Part shown: positions 27,340 through 35,926 of the stretch, one piece after another
Layout: each line of letters starts with the position of its first letter
Position numbering within the stretch: the first letter of the stretch is position 1
Made by a program: the position numbers and the translations under genes
NCBI GenBank assembly: GCA_043808325.1
Contig: JAZDEY010000083.1
Location: 1-64,000 of the forward strand
Length of the DNA: 64,000 nt
DNA from: JAZDEY01 sp043808325 [NCBI: Candidatus Eiseniibacteriota bacterium]
GTDB lineage: Bacteria > Arandabacterota > Arandabacteria > Arandabacterales
Direction of reading: 5' to 3'
The notes under the pieces: generated by a model
The model's input: only the letters and a program-made list of their open reading frames with translations
What the model was told of the DNA's origin: nothing
Databases searched by the model: none

Positions 27340-28346
27340 TTCGATCCGACACGAACCTTGACTACCGTGGACATCCCGGGCAGCAAGGATGCCCGGCTTG
27401 AGGCAGCCTCCTCGCCGGGGCGCTCTATCGAGATCTTGACGGGCACTCGCTGGGTCACCTTCGTGAAGTTGCCCGAGGCATTATTGGCGGGGATCAACGA
27501 GAACTGGGACGCCGCGGCGGCTCCGACCAAGAGCACGCGCCCCGAGAACTCGCGGCTTGGGTAGGCATCAACCGATATCCGCACCTGGCTGTTGAGGCCG
27601 ATCTTCGCCAGCTTGGTCTCCTCAAAGTTGGCGGTGATCCAGATGTCGCCGAGGTCATACAGCGTGAAGATCGGCTGGCCCGGCTGAACGATCTCGCCAG
27701 GCCTCGCCCATTTCTTGGCGACCACGCCGGATATGGGGGATGCAATTTGGGTGTTCCTAATCTGGGTCTCGACCACGCCCAGCTGGGCCTTGGAGGTATT
27801 GACCTGGCTCAGGGCAACCTTGTACTGAGCCTCGGCCATCTCCAGAGCCTGGCGCGCGTGATCGTATTGCTCGCGGGTAATCACGTTATCCCTGTACTGA
27901 ACCTGGGCGCGTTGGAAATCGTCGCGTGCCCGGTCGACGCCTATCTTCGCCAGGGCGACGCTCTGCTCGACAAAGGCGAGCGCTGCGGTTGCCTGGGTCT
28001 CCTGCGCCCGAAGGTCGCTATCGTCGAGATGCACTAGCAATTGGCCTGCCTGCACGGCATCCCCAGTCCCCACGGTGAGCTGCGTGACACGGCCCAGCAT
28101 CTTGGAGCTTATGGTGACCGGATTCCCATCGACGTAGGCATCATTGGTCGAGACATAGCCACGGCGGTACGTATACCAATAGGCGAGAGCGCCGACTGCC
28201 GCCACGACGAGCAGCACAACGGGAATGATGACGCGCTTCCTTCTTGAGAAGGGTCTCGGTGGTGCTCCTGGTGCTCCCGCCCCCGGGGACGCACCCGGAT
28301 TGGTTCCCGGTGAACTGCTTTGCGCATTTCCCAAGTTCTCTGCCAT
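27336..28346 (-). CDS. EmrA/HlyD-type periplasmic adaptor
   Basis: A 336-residue membrane-fusion protein. A Pro/Gly/Ala-rich cytosolic tail (about 1-35) precedes one TM helix (about 38-58). Then come YVSTNDAYVDGNPVTISSKMLGRV, characteristic of EmrA, a lipoyl half (VGTGDAVQAGQLLVHLDDSD), a coiled-coil hairpin (about 110-190), and IASPISGVVAKKWARPGEIVQPGQPIFTL for the other lipoyl half and barrel. It joins the MFS pump to TolC. First structural gene, 26 nt after marR. Confidence 0.9.
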   Translation of the reverse strand: MAENLGNAQSSSPGTNPGASPGAGAPGAPPRPFSRRKRVIIPVVLLVVAAVGALAYWYTYRRGYVSTNDAYVDGNPVTISSKMLGRVTQLTVGTGDAVQAGQLLVHLDDSDLRAQETQATAALAFVEQSVALAKIGVDRARDDFQRAQVQYRDNVITREQYDHARQALEMAEAQYKVALSQVNTSKAQLGVVETQIRNTQIASPISGVVAKKWARPGEIVQPGQPIFTLYDLGDIWITANFEETKLAKIGLNSQVRISVDAYPSREFSGRVLLVGAAAASQFSLIPANNASGNFTKVTQRVPVKISIERPGEEAASSRASLLPGMSTVVKVRVGSK

Positions 28347-28372
28347 TGATTTTCAACCTCTCGATCAGATGA

Positions 28373-28882
28373 TCATTCCGTCCCAGTACCAGCGGCTCCA
28401 TCGGTCCCGGTTCGTATGGCCGCGTCTTCTATTCTCATTACCTTGATCAGAACTCTCAAGGCGTGGTGAATCTCGTGGATCTCCGGCGAGGAGAGGCTTT
28501 CGATGTCTCGCATGAGAAAACCGAAAGCGTAGACCGGGGCCCTTTTCAATAGTGCCCTGCCCTTATCCGTCAGCCGAAGGAAAACCACTCGCCGATCGTC
28601 ACTGCCCCGCCTGCGCGCAAGATACCCCGAGGCCTCCAAGCGGTCCACTATGCTCGATACGGTGCTTATGTGCAGGTAGATCCTTTGGCTCAGCTCGCCC
28701 AAGGATATGCGAGGATAGCGAGCTACAATGCGCATCACGCCAAGCTGCGGCCCGGTAATCTTGAAATTCCGTTGCAACTCCTGCGAATGGCGCTTGTGGA
28801 CGCTACCGACAAGGCGGAGAGATCGGATTATTCCCTCGATCTCACGGCGCTTTGCGGTTCTTGGCCTGGCGCTCGATTTCAC
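28373..28882 (-). CDS. MarR-family transcriptional regulator
   Basis: A 169-residue winged-helix regulator. DNA-binding part: ISLGELSQRIYLHISTVSSIVDRLEASGYLARRRGSDDRRVVFLRLTDKGRALL, the standard MarR helix-turn-helix plus wing. Flanking helices form the dimer. It heads the emrAB-tolC operon, and the perfect palindrome 35-61 nt upstream is the likely autoregulatory operator. Derepression by a toxic ligand would switch on the pump (inference from family behaviour). Confidence 0.9.
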   Translation of the reverse strand: MKSSARPRTAKRREIEGIIRSLRLVGSVHKRHSQELQRNFKITGPQLGVMRIVARYPRISLGELSQRIYLHISTVSSIVDRLEASGYLARRRGSDDRRVVFLRLTDKGRALLKRAPVYAFGFLMRDIESLSSPEIHEIHHALRVLIKVMRIEDAAIRTGTDGAAGTGTE

Positions 28883-28916
28883 TGGGCGACACCTCCCACG
28901 GAATTACTTTGATTGC

Positions 28917-28943
28917 CGAAGTTATGTGTACAAAATAACTTCG
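28917..28943. promoter_or_regulatory. MarR operator palindrome
   Basis: Perfect inverted repeat CGAAGTTAT - 9 nt - ATAACTTCG, located 35-61 nt before the marR start codon, where MarR-family regulators bind. The surroundings are A/T-rich compared with the rest of the window. No other copy was noticed. Confidence 0.65.
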
Positions 28944-29006
28944 CCTACGATACCCGTCAAGAGGTGTTTTAGATCATCTGGGCGCGTTGCCGGGGCGGCG
29001 GCGGCC

Positions 29007-31922
29007 CTATCGGACCAGCAATATCTTCCGGGTCTGGCTTTGCTCTCCAGACCGAAGGCTGACGAAGTAAATCCCGGGCGCTAGCAAGCGGCCATCCGAA
29101 TCCAGGCAGTCCCAGGCCAGGGAGTGGGTGCCCCTTGTAGTCGGGCCGTCCGCGAGCGTTCTTATGCATCGACCTCGGAGATCATAGACCGCAAGGGCGA
29201 CATCATCTGCGCGGAGCAGGAAGAATTCGACTCGTGCATCTCCCCGAACAGGATTGGGCCGTATCGGCAGGAGCAGGGGATTGATCAGGGCGTTAGTCGG
29301 GTGGTCCCCCGGGCCGACTCCACTTGTTGCCAGCGAGAAATACACATATTCGGCTGCCTCGATGTTGCCGTTGCCATTCCCGGCTGGGACCTGGCGCGTG
29401 AGCGCCCCGCCGTCGGGCGAGTTGTAAGCGGCCGCGGCGAGATAGATACCCGCGGGCAGTGGCGTTCCAAGATAGGTCGCTAGCTGCACCGTCCCTTCGA
29501 GGTAGGCCCCCGAGGCCGCCTCGGCGCCGGCCGTAATCACGGTCTCGCTCTGGTCAAACCAACCGCACCAGTTGTTGGAATCCTCATTGCCGAGGAAGAG
29601 CGCCCGATCGGCAACCGTGCCCGCCTTGGCCCAGGGCGCCGCAACCGGGGTCGCAAGATCGGTACCCACCAGCACGAAGTGATCCCAGCCTGATGTTGAG
29701 CCTACGCCCTGAGTCGCCACATATAGGAACTCGCCGTCCCAATCGGCGTAGAGATCGAGGCCCGCGTTCGAGGCCAGCAGTGTTGAGTTTGAATCAAGCG
29801 CGCCGTCGATTACGTGGGTCGGGCTGGGGCTGCTCTCGCCGACCCAGACGTGCTGGATCGGACTCCTCTTCGTGTGACCCAGCGAATCCTCAGCTTCCAC
29901 GTAGTAATCCACGAGAACTTGCGAGAGCCCACTCACATGCGCGTAGTACTGATCCGCAATGTAGTCCGGCAGCACGAAGAAGTTGATGTTGGGATCGTTG
30001 AAGTAGTTGCCCCTGGGAAAGACGCGGCGGGTCATCGGCACGGTCTGCCAGGCGCCGACCTCGGGGCCCCCGGCGTAGGTTTCGTTCTGGTCGCTGGCGA
30101 TGGGATTGGCGCCGTCCGCGTCGAGGCGGTACTTAAACTCGACCCGCGACAATCCCGACACATCATGCACGAAGGTCCACACCCAGAAATCGCCGGCCAT
30201 CGGTGCGCCCTGGCCGCCGGGATAGCCCCAGAGCGAGCCTCCCCCAAAGCCGCCCGGGTTCCAAGGCAAGCGTTGCGGAAGCCAGACGGTGGGCGCGGTC
30301 CCATCGGTGCCGCCGGCGATCACGCTGTCGGCGTAGCCGACCGCCGCGTTGGCCGCCAGCGTCGCCTTCACTTCCATATCGATCGCAGTTCCGTAATACA
30401 TATACCCACTCTCGTATCCCGAGAGCAGGTGATGCCAGGCCTTCTCCACACGGTTGGCCCCGGTCGCGGGATCAAAGATCTTGCTTGGATTGGCTGGTAT
30501 CCCTAGGATTGCCTCGGCGGTCTCCACGCAGTTCTCCGCAGCCGTCAAGACGGCCCAGTTGCGTTCGTCCTCGGCCCAGCCGTTGGGGATATCGAACCCG
30601 CCGCTTGAGTTTACAAGCGGCCAATTCCAGTTGATGAACTGGGGCGAGCCGAAGTCACCGTCGGCATTGACCCAGCCGCCATCCTCAACGTGGACGATGT
30701 CGCCGGGGTCTATCGGGTGGTCGGCCAGATATTCCGCGATGGTTGTGGGCTCGTAGCCCTTCTGGGCGGCCTGGTGGCAGAAGCCGGTGACGTTCTCATA
30801 GAAATAGGAGTAGCCGCCCGACCAGGCATTGTCGCCATCGTGCGCGAAGAGTACGAGCATCGGATGGTTGGGATCGTTGTAAGGCGCGATCGCATCGATC
30901 TCGCCGGTGCCGTACGTGGCATAGCCTTCGTTCCAGCTCTCGGCGTTGGCCGCAGGTACCACTACTATGGATGACGCCGCGCCCGTGGCCGGGTTTACGT
31001 AGCGGGCACGATGAGGTCTAAAGCCGTAAGGCGGAGGCGTCTTCACGGTGACTCCCCGGCTTATGGTGAGGTCGTCATAGTAGCCCTGGGCGGGATTGAT
31101 CTGGTCCGCGCGGTTGGGCGGATCGCAATTGTCCTGGTTTGCAGTGTAAGGATAATCCTGGCACGCCCGCGAGATGTGGATGTCGGGCACCACCGTCCAC
31201 TCGAGACCTTGCTCTGCCAGAACCGGTATCAGTCTTTCGGAAAAGCAGGTCTCGGCCGGATAGTAACCCTTGGAGTAGTTCGAATCGCCCCACGCGACCC
31301 GATATGCCACCTTGGCGACCGCGATCTCTTTGCGGAAGGCATTCTCATCCATCAAGGGCGCTATCGGATGATGGGCCGCGACCACCAGTTGGTCAAGCCG
31401 CGGGCGATTCCCCGAGGTCTTCCAGGCTCGCGCGGTGCGATAATCATTGTACCACGCGGGAGCGTATCGGCCGCCGTTCCAACCCGCATCGGCAAGGCTC
31501 TTCACATTTTCGATAAGCGCCGCCGCAAAGCTGACCTGCGCCCCGGCATCCGGCAAATCCAGCACTGAGGAGATCGCGTTCCTGGGGTAATCCTGGTAGT
31601 CATGGACACGATCGTCTTTGTTGAAAACCTCAAAGACATTGCTCTGGGAGTGTCCCAGGACGATGGTCTCGTAGGCGGTCTCGTAACGCCACGGCGACCA
31701 CGTGCTCTTGTCCGGCCAGTAGATCGGCTGGTGCATGTGCCAGAGATAGGTGGTGTGGACCGGTGCCGCAAGGGCCTCCACGGGTCCGACCAAGGGGTAT
31801 AAGGGACACCACGAAGGGATCGCGACGGATATCAGCACCAGCGTTGCCAGAAGCAGGAACGCGGCGCACGCGCCAGGTCCAGCATGAAAACGGGTACGTG
31901 AATCGATGCCCTTTCCGGCCAT
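29007..31922 (-). CDS. secreted glycoside hydrolase family 57-like protein with sorting domain
   Basis: A 971-residue exported protein. Start at 31922 (MAGKGIDSRTRF) with AAAGGT upstream; a further in-frame extension to 32762 is antisense to the next gene and rejected. Signal peptide about 1-55. GH57 motifs: YLWHMHQPIYW near the start, YYPAETCFSERLIPVL with the likely nucleophile Glu, and LFAHDGDNAWSGGYSYFYENV with the acid/base Asp region. The central part (about 520-870) has Ig/carbohydrate-binding-like strands (LDLYADWDGEFLYVATQG). The C-terminal about 85 residues are a FlgD/type A sorting domain (RPNPVRGDARVEFFLLR ... TRKILLVR). Likely an alpha-glucan-acting surface enzyme. Confidence 0.75.
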   Translation of the reverse strand: MAGKGIDSRTRFHAGPGACAAFLLLATLVLISVAIPSWCPLYPLVGPVEALAAPVHTTYLWHMHQPIYWPDKSTWSPWRYETAYETIVLGHSQSNVFEVFNKDDRVHDYQDYPRNAISSVLDLPDAGAQVSFAAALIENVKSLADAGWNGGRYAPAWYNDYRTARAWKTSGNRPRLDQLVVAAHHPIAPLMDENAFRKEIAVAKVAYRVAWGDSNYSKGYYPAETCFSERLIPVLAEQGLEWTVVPDIHISRACQDYPYTANQDNCDPPNRADQINPAQGYYDDLTISRGVTVKTPPPYGFRPHRARYVNPATGAASSIVVVPAANAESWNEGYATYGTGEIDAIAPYNDPNHPMLVLFAHDGDNAWSGGYSYFYENVTGFCHQAAQKGYEPTTIAEYLADHPIDPGDIVHVEDGGWVNADGDFGSPQFINWNWPLVNSSGGFDIPNGWAEDERNWAVLTAAENCVETAEAILGIPANPSKIFDPATGANRVEKAWHHLLSGYESGYMYYGTAIDMEVKATLAANAAVGYADSVIAGGTDGTAPTVWLPQRLPWNPGGFGGGSLWGYPGGQGAPMAGDFWVWTFVHDVSGLSRVEFKYRLDADGANPIASDQNETYAGGPEVGAWQTVPMTRRVFPRGNYFNDPNINFFVLPDYIADQYYAHVSGLSQVLVDYYVEAEDSLGHTKRSPIQHVWVGESSPSPTHVIDGALDSNSTLLASNAGLDLYADWDGEFLYVATQGVGSTSGWDHFVLVGTDLATPVAAPWAKAGTVADRALFLGNEDSNNWCGWFDQSETVITAGAEAASGAYLEGTVQLATYLGTPLPAGIYLAAAAYNSPDGGALTRQVPAGNGNGNIEAAEYVYFSLATSGVGPGDHPTNALINPLLLPIRPNPVRGDARVEFFLLRADDVALAVYDLRGRCIRTLADGPTTRGTHSLAWDCLDSDGRLLAPGIYFVSLRSGEQSQTRKILLVR

Positions 31923-32165
31923 AACTACCTTTCGTCTTGATTGGCTTCTCGGCACAGCTTCAACTCCGGCTTTCGGCTGACCCTCGCCCTTACTTTGCCC
32001 GTGCCGCAGCCCGCATCGGGGCGTCCGCAACTGCACGCAACTGCGTCCGTGACCTCTATTGTAACACGCCGGAAGCCCCAAATCAAAGGCAGGATCGCCC
32101 ATCCTTGGGGTTGGGAACAGACATCGTGCGTTGCAGGTAACAGCCCAAGAGGGTATTATCATAGC
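31923..32165. promoter_or_regulatory. divergent promoter region (GH57 / SDR genes)
   Basis: About 240 bases between divergently transcribed genes must hold both promoters. No clear -35/-10 pair was found on either strand; the stretch is GC-rich apart from TATTATCATA just before the SDR start. Confidence 0.3.
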
Positions 32166-33668
32166 ATGCCTCCGCCCTTGCACGATCGCAGCCTCTTTTG
32201 CGATGACCTGCCCTCGAGGCCAGACCCGGCGATTGGAAGAATCCTGGTCACGGGAGCTTCGGGCTACATTGGCGGCAGGCTTGTCCCCGAACTCCTGGCG
32301 CGTGGCTACTGCGTCCGCGTGACTGTGCGGGCCCACTCCCCCGAATATGAAACCAAGTGGCCCGGGGCCGAGATCGTGGTCGCCGATGCCCTTGATGAAG
32401 CGAGTCTCCGAGCGGCCCTTCGTGGCGTCGATGTCGCCTATTACCTGATCCATTCCATGCTGCTTGGCGCCGGCAGATTCGCGGATGCCGACATCAAGGC
32501 CGCGTCCAACTTCCGGCGGGTCGCCGAGGAAGAGCACCTCAAGCGCATCATCTATCTTGGCGGCCTGGGGGACGTACGTACCCACCTCTCGGCTCATCTC
32601 AAGAGCCGTATGGAGGTCGCGGAGGAGCTCAAGCGGGGCGCAGTCCCGGTAACGATCCTTCGAGCAGCCATAATCATAGGCTCGGGGAGCGCGTCCTACG
32701 AGATCGTAAAGAACCTGGTCAAGAAGATCCCGATCATTGCAGTCCCGCCCGCCGTGGGACACAAGTGCCAGCCCATAGGTGTTCGGGATGTCATAAAATA
32801 CCTGGTTGGCGTGATGGAGACCGCCGAGACCTCGGGCAGATCGTTCGACATCGGCGGCCCAGACGTTCTGACCTACGAGGACATGATGAAAACCGTGGCG
32901 GATCTCCTCGGAAAGAGGAGAGTCTTTGTCCGGCTCCCCCTCCTCAATCTTCGGACGTATGCTTACGTTGCCAGCCTCTTAACCCCGGTGCCAGGCCCGA
33001 TAACGCGTAGCCTCATGGAGGGCTTGAGAAACGACGTGGTTTGCCAGGATGATTCCATCAGGTCGCTGCTGCCCTTCTCACCGCTTCCCTATCGCGACGC
33101 GATCGAGCGGGCGATCCTGCGGGAGGAACAGGATCGGATCCACACTAGGTGGTCCGACGCCTATCCGCCCTCCCATGCTTTGGAAATGAGGCTCGATGAG
33201 CTCCTCGCAAGGGGCGTCCCGCGCTACACCGTGTCCTACTCGATCGCAAGTGCCAAGGCTGCAGCGAGCATCTTCACCGCGATCTGCAGGATCGGCGGCA
33301 AGGACGGCTGGTTTCACAGGAACTGGATGTGGAGACTGCGCGGCATGGTCGATCGGATCATGCTCGGCGTGGGCTCATCCCGCGGGCGCCGGCATCACGG
33401 GAGCTTAAAAGTCAATGACGTCGTCGGCTTCTGGCGGGTCGAGGACATCAAGGAGAACCGGCGGCTGCTCCTGCGGGCTGAGATGAAGCTGCCCGGCAAG
33501 GCATGGCTCGAGTTTCGAATCGATGACGAGGCCGGCACAAGAAGGCTCACCGTGGCGGCATACTACGATACTCTTAGCCTGGCAGGCAGGATCTATTGGT
33601 ATATCTTCCTGCCCTTCCATAACTCCATCTTCACGGGCCTTATCCGGCAGATCGAAAGAAGAAGCTAG
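32166..33668 (+). CDS. SDR-type NAD(P)-binding protein with C-terminal DUF2867
   Basis: A 500-residue protein. N-terminal atypical short-chain dehydrogenase (about 22-310): VTGASGYIGGRLVPELLARG (TGxxGxxG), then DVAYYLIHSM, ILRAAIIIGSGSASYEIV and FDIGGPDVLTYEDMM. The C-terminal about 150 residues (VNDVVGFWRVEDIKENRRLLLRAEMKLPG ... YYDTLSLAGRIYWYIFLPFH) are a DUF2867 domain, the usual partner in this family. A cofactor-binding reductase or nucleotide-sugar/lipid-modifying enzyme is possible; the substrate is unknown. Start at ATG 32166; the purine-rich AAGAGGG is rather far upstream. Open frame further 5' is considered non-coding. Confidence 0.78.
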   Translation: MPPPLHDRSLFCDDLPSRPDPAIGRILVTGASGYIGGRLVPELLARGYCVRVTVRAHSPEYETKWPGAEIVVADALDEASLRAALRGVDVAYYLIHSMLLGAGRFADADIKAASNFRRVAEEEHLKRIIYLGGLGDVRTHLSAHLKSRMEVAEELKRGAVPVTILRAAIIIGSGSASYEIVKNLVKKIPIIAVPPAVGHKCQPIGVRDVIKYLVGVMETAETSGRSFDIGGPDVLTYEDMMKTVADLLGKRRVFVRLPLLNLRTYAYVASLLTPVPGPITRSLMEGLRNDVVCQDDSIRSLLPFSPLPYRDAIERAILREEQDRIHTRWSDAYPPSHALEMRLDELLARGVPRYTVSYSIASAKAAASIFTAICRIGGKDGWFHRNWMWRLRGMVDRIMLGVGSSRGRRHHGSLKVNDVVGFWRVEDIKENRRLLLRAEMKLPGKAWLEFRIDDEAGTRRLTVAAYYDTLSLAGRIYWYIFLPFHNSIFTGLIRQIERRS

Positions 33669-33686
33669 AACCTCTACGGGACATCG

Positions 33687-34439
33687 CTATCGGTTATCAC
33701 CGAGCCACGATTGCAGCGCAGATCTCACATCATCAGGGTCCTCAAACCCGGTGATTATGGATGCTGGAGCACCCTGGGCATTGAAGAGCACCCAAGACGG
33801 GATCGAGGTGACTCCGAGGGACTTGGTCACCGAAGGCATCTTTATCTCGTCTACCACCGACATCGGGAAGAGCGGGTGGAGAGCAGCGGTCGAGTCATAG
33901 ACCGCGAGCATCTTCTCACACCTCGCGAGCACACACTTGCATGCGACGGACGAAACGACAAGCAAGGCGCTACGCTTGGACTCATGAAGCGAACGCATGA
34001 TTGGTTGCATACTTACTAAACTGGAGACGGCCGCCGCCACGTAATCGGCTTGGGGAGCACTTCTGGGTGGCGAGTCTGGGGCGGTTGGGGGCTTCGTGGC
34101 CGCGAACATAGAGTCAATAAACTGGATCTGTGCTCCCGCGAGCCTCTCCGCAGGTGATTGTCCGACGACGCTTGCGTCTCCCAATTTCGAGCGAAAGCTG
34201 TGGACCCAGGCCTTCTCGATCAACCGAATCTGGGCAGTCGCGGACGTGTCGGCAGCATCGCGGGCTTCCACGGCCTTCCCGACATCCTTCAAGCCATTCA
34301 GTGCCTTCATGGAGATGAAGGGAACAGGTTTCCCTGAGTCCTTGGCTGCCTTGTCCTTGTCGACCCCCAGAACGACAGCAGGTATGACCAAGAAAGCCAG
34401 CAGAGCAGCGCCGCATCTGATCTTAGTTAAGCTATCCAC
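33687..34439 (-). CDS. secreted thioredoxin-fold protein with Cys-rich active loop
   Basis: A 250-residue protein. GTG 34439 is preferred: AGGAGGTG about 12 nt upstream and a signal peptide straight after (CGAALLAFLVIPAVVLG). Residues about 40-140 are helical with no recognised domain. Residues about 150-250 look thioredoxin-like: LVVSSVACKCVLARCEKM replaces the usual WCxxC loop, and VTSIPSWVLFNAQGAPASIITGF has the cis-Pro and strand-turn pattern. It overlaps the end of ccdA by 13 bp, so it is the last gene of the redox/metal operon. Likely reduced by CcdA in the periplasm (inference). Confidence 0.6.
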   Translation of the reverse strand: MDSLTKIRCGAALLAFLVIPAVVLGVDKDKAAKDSGKPVPFISMKALNGLKDVGKAVEARDAADTSATAQIRLIEKAWVHSFRSKLGDASVVGQSPAERLAGAQIQFIDSMFAATKPPTAPDSPPRSAPQADYVAAAVSSLVSMQPIMRSLHESKRSALLVVSSVACKCVLARCEKMLAVYDSTAALHPLFPMSVVDEIKMPSVTKSLGVTSIPSWVLFNAQGAPASIITGFEDPDDVRSALQSWLGDNR

Positions 34440-35125
34440 AGTAGGTACACACCTCCTAGTATGACGAGTATGCCGCAGATCTTCTTGAGAAGACCGAGTC
34501 CCCTGGACTTGCCACTCCACTTGAGATAACGCTCAACGACCTCGCTGAAGGTGCCCGCGGCTACGATGACGGAGCAGTGCCCGATGCCATAGGCCCCAAG
34601 TAACCCGATGCCGTAGGCCATATTGGTCCTGGCCACCGAAAGGGTTATGCCGAGCATGGGAGCCATATAGGCGAAGGTGCACGGGCCCAGAGCAAGTCCG
34701 AAAACCAGTCCGAGCAAGAAGGCCGCCAACAGGCCCCGTCTGCCCCCGAGATTTCCGGTTCTCGCCGAGAAGGGCATCGGAATCACGCCCACGAAGTGAA
34801 GGCCTATCACGAAGAATATGATTGCCACGAAATAGTTGATGCGAGGACCCAGGTCGCCGAGCATGCGGCCAGCAAGCCCAGTGGCCACACCGATGGCGCC
34901 GATTGTGACCAGTATTCCCAGTGCGAAGGCGAGCGCCGTGAGGAATGCCCGGCGCGTTGTCACAACTCCTTGTTCGCCGATGAACCCGATGATCAGCGGG
35001 ATGCTCGCAAGATGGCATGGGCTTAGGATTATGCTCAGGATTCCCCAGGCGACCGATGCAAGGATCGCGACAATGGGCGTTCCTGAGACCGCCTCGGTGA
35101 GATGTTCAAATACGGCGTTGATCAC
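34427..35125 (-). CDS. CcdA/DsbD-type thiol-electron transmembrane transporter
   Basis: A 232-residue, six-helix membrane protein of the CcdA/DsbD-beta family, which carries electrons from cytosolic thioredoxin to periplasmic thiol proteins. The two redox Cys sit in the expected places: LSPCHLASIPLIIGF in helix 1 and LGPCTFAYMAPMLGI in helix 4. Glycine pairs and the length are typical. Start overlaps the stop of the thioredoxin-lipoprotein gene (35122-35125), and its own 3' end overlaps the downstream thioredoxin-fold gene: a tightly coupled thiol relay. Confidence 0.88.
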   Translation of the reverse strand: MINAVFEHLTEAVSGTPIVAILASVAWGILSIILSPCHLASIPLIIGFIGEQGVVTTRRAFLTALAFALGILVTIGAIGVATGLAGRMLGDLGPRINYFVAIIFFVIGLHFVGVIPMPFSARTGNLGGRRGLLAAFLLGLVFGLALGPCTFAYMAPMLGITLSVARTNMAYGIGLLGAYGIGHCSVIVAAGTFSEVVERYLKWSGKSRGLGLLKKICGILVILGGVYLLWIA

Positions 35126-35628
35126 TTAGCTTTGACCCCCAGTTCCTGGAACTTCGCCACGATCTGGTCCTTAGGCATGAAGCCCTCGTGCCGCCAGACC
35201 TCCACCCCCTTCTTATCAAAGAACACCTGTGTGGGTATGAGCTTAATCCCATACTCCATGGCAGCCTGGGGACGGTAGCGAAGGTCTATCACTTCGACAA
35301 TGGCCCGGCCTTCGTATTCACGAGATAGCTCTTCGAGAATGGGAGCCATCTGCTTGCAGGGGATGCACGTACCTCTGCCCAGGTCCACCAGCCGCGGCAG
35401 TCCAGCCTCGGTTGCCCCGGCAGGCGTCGGGGCTTGTGACCGCGTGGCGGTCTCGCTAACGATCGTATCACAGACCTCACCGGCCCGCACCGAGCCTGAC
35501 TCCGGTGTGGATGGCTGCGCGGATTCCTTCGGCACTCCCTTGGTTGTCGGCTGCTCCTTGGCACAGCCCGCTACAACTGCTGTCGCGATGAACACCAGCA
35601 CGATCGGCAGAAAGGTTCTGAGATTCAT
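35122..35628 (-). CDS. thioredoxin-domain lipoprotein (TlpA-like)
   Basis: A 168-residue lipoprotein: signal FLPIVLVFIATAVVAGC with the lipobox Cys, a Ser/Thr/Pro linker (about 23-75), then a thioredoxin domain with CIPC in GRGTCIPCKQMAPILEELSREY and cis-Pro in KLIPTQVFFDKKG. It faces the periplasm and is the expected partner of CcdA, encoded immediately downstream with a 4-nt overlap. Part of the leftward DGC-arsR-permease operon. Confidence 0.88.
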   Translation of the reverse strand: MNLRTFLPIVLVFIATAVVAGCAKEQPTTKGVPKESAQPSTPESGSVRAGEVCDTIVSETATRSQAPTPAGATEAGLPRLVDLGRGTCIPCKQMAPILEELSREYEGRAIVEVIDLRYRPQAAMEYGIKLIPTQVFFDKKGVEVWRHEGFMPKDQIVAKFQELGVKAK

Positions 35629-35660
35629 CTTGCGTGCTCCAGTCCTTGGGATGTGGCGGC

Positions 35661-35900
35661 CTATTTGGTTGTTTCTACGAATTTCTTTATCTCCTCAACC
35701 GAGGGGATCCTTCCCGCAACCTTGACATCTCCATCGACCGCCAAGGCCGGGGTGACCATCACACCGAAGTTCATTATGGCCTTGAGGTCCTGCACCTTCT
35801 CGAGTTCGGCGCAGATACCCAGATCCTTGATTGCCTTCTCTGCATTCTCATACATCTTCTTGCATTTGGGACAACCGGTTCCCAGTATCTGGACCTTCAT
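35661..35900 (-). CDS. small glutaredoxin-like thioredoxin (TM0996/MTH895 type)
   Basis: A 79-residue thioredoxin-fold protein: MKVQILGTGCPKCKKMYENAEKA holds the active CPKC, and VMVTPALAVDGDVKVAGRIPSVEEIKKF is the typical C-terminal half. Start at 35900, with GAGGAGGAG just upstream. This subgroup recurs beside PF03773 permeases and ArsR regulators in anaerobes, as here, and may pass metalloid- or metal-thiol adducts to the permease (inference). The 26-nt gap to the permease gene supports co-transcription. Confidence 0.88.
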   Translation of the reverse strand: MKVQILGTGCPKCKKMYENAEKAIKDLGICAELEKVQDLKAIMNFGVMVTPALAVDGDVKVAGRIPSVEEIKKFVETTK

Positions 35901-35926
35901 TTCTTCTCCTCCTCGATCTAAGCCTA

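Noticed and set aside
31923-32762. In-frame N-terminal extension of the GH57 gene
   Set aside because: It is antisense to the SDR gene, and the signal peptide plus ribosome site at 31922 define the start.
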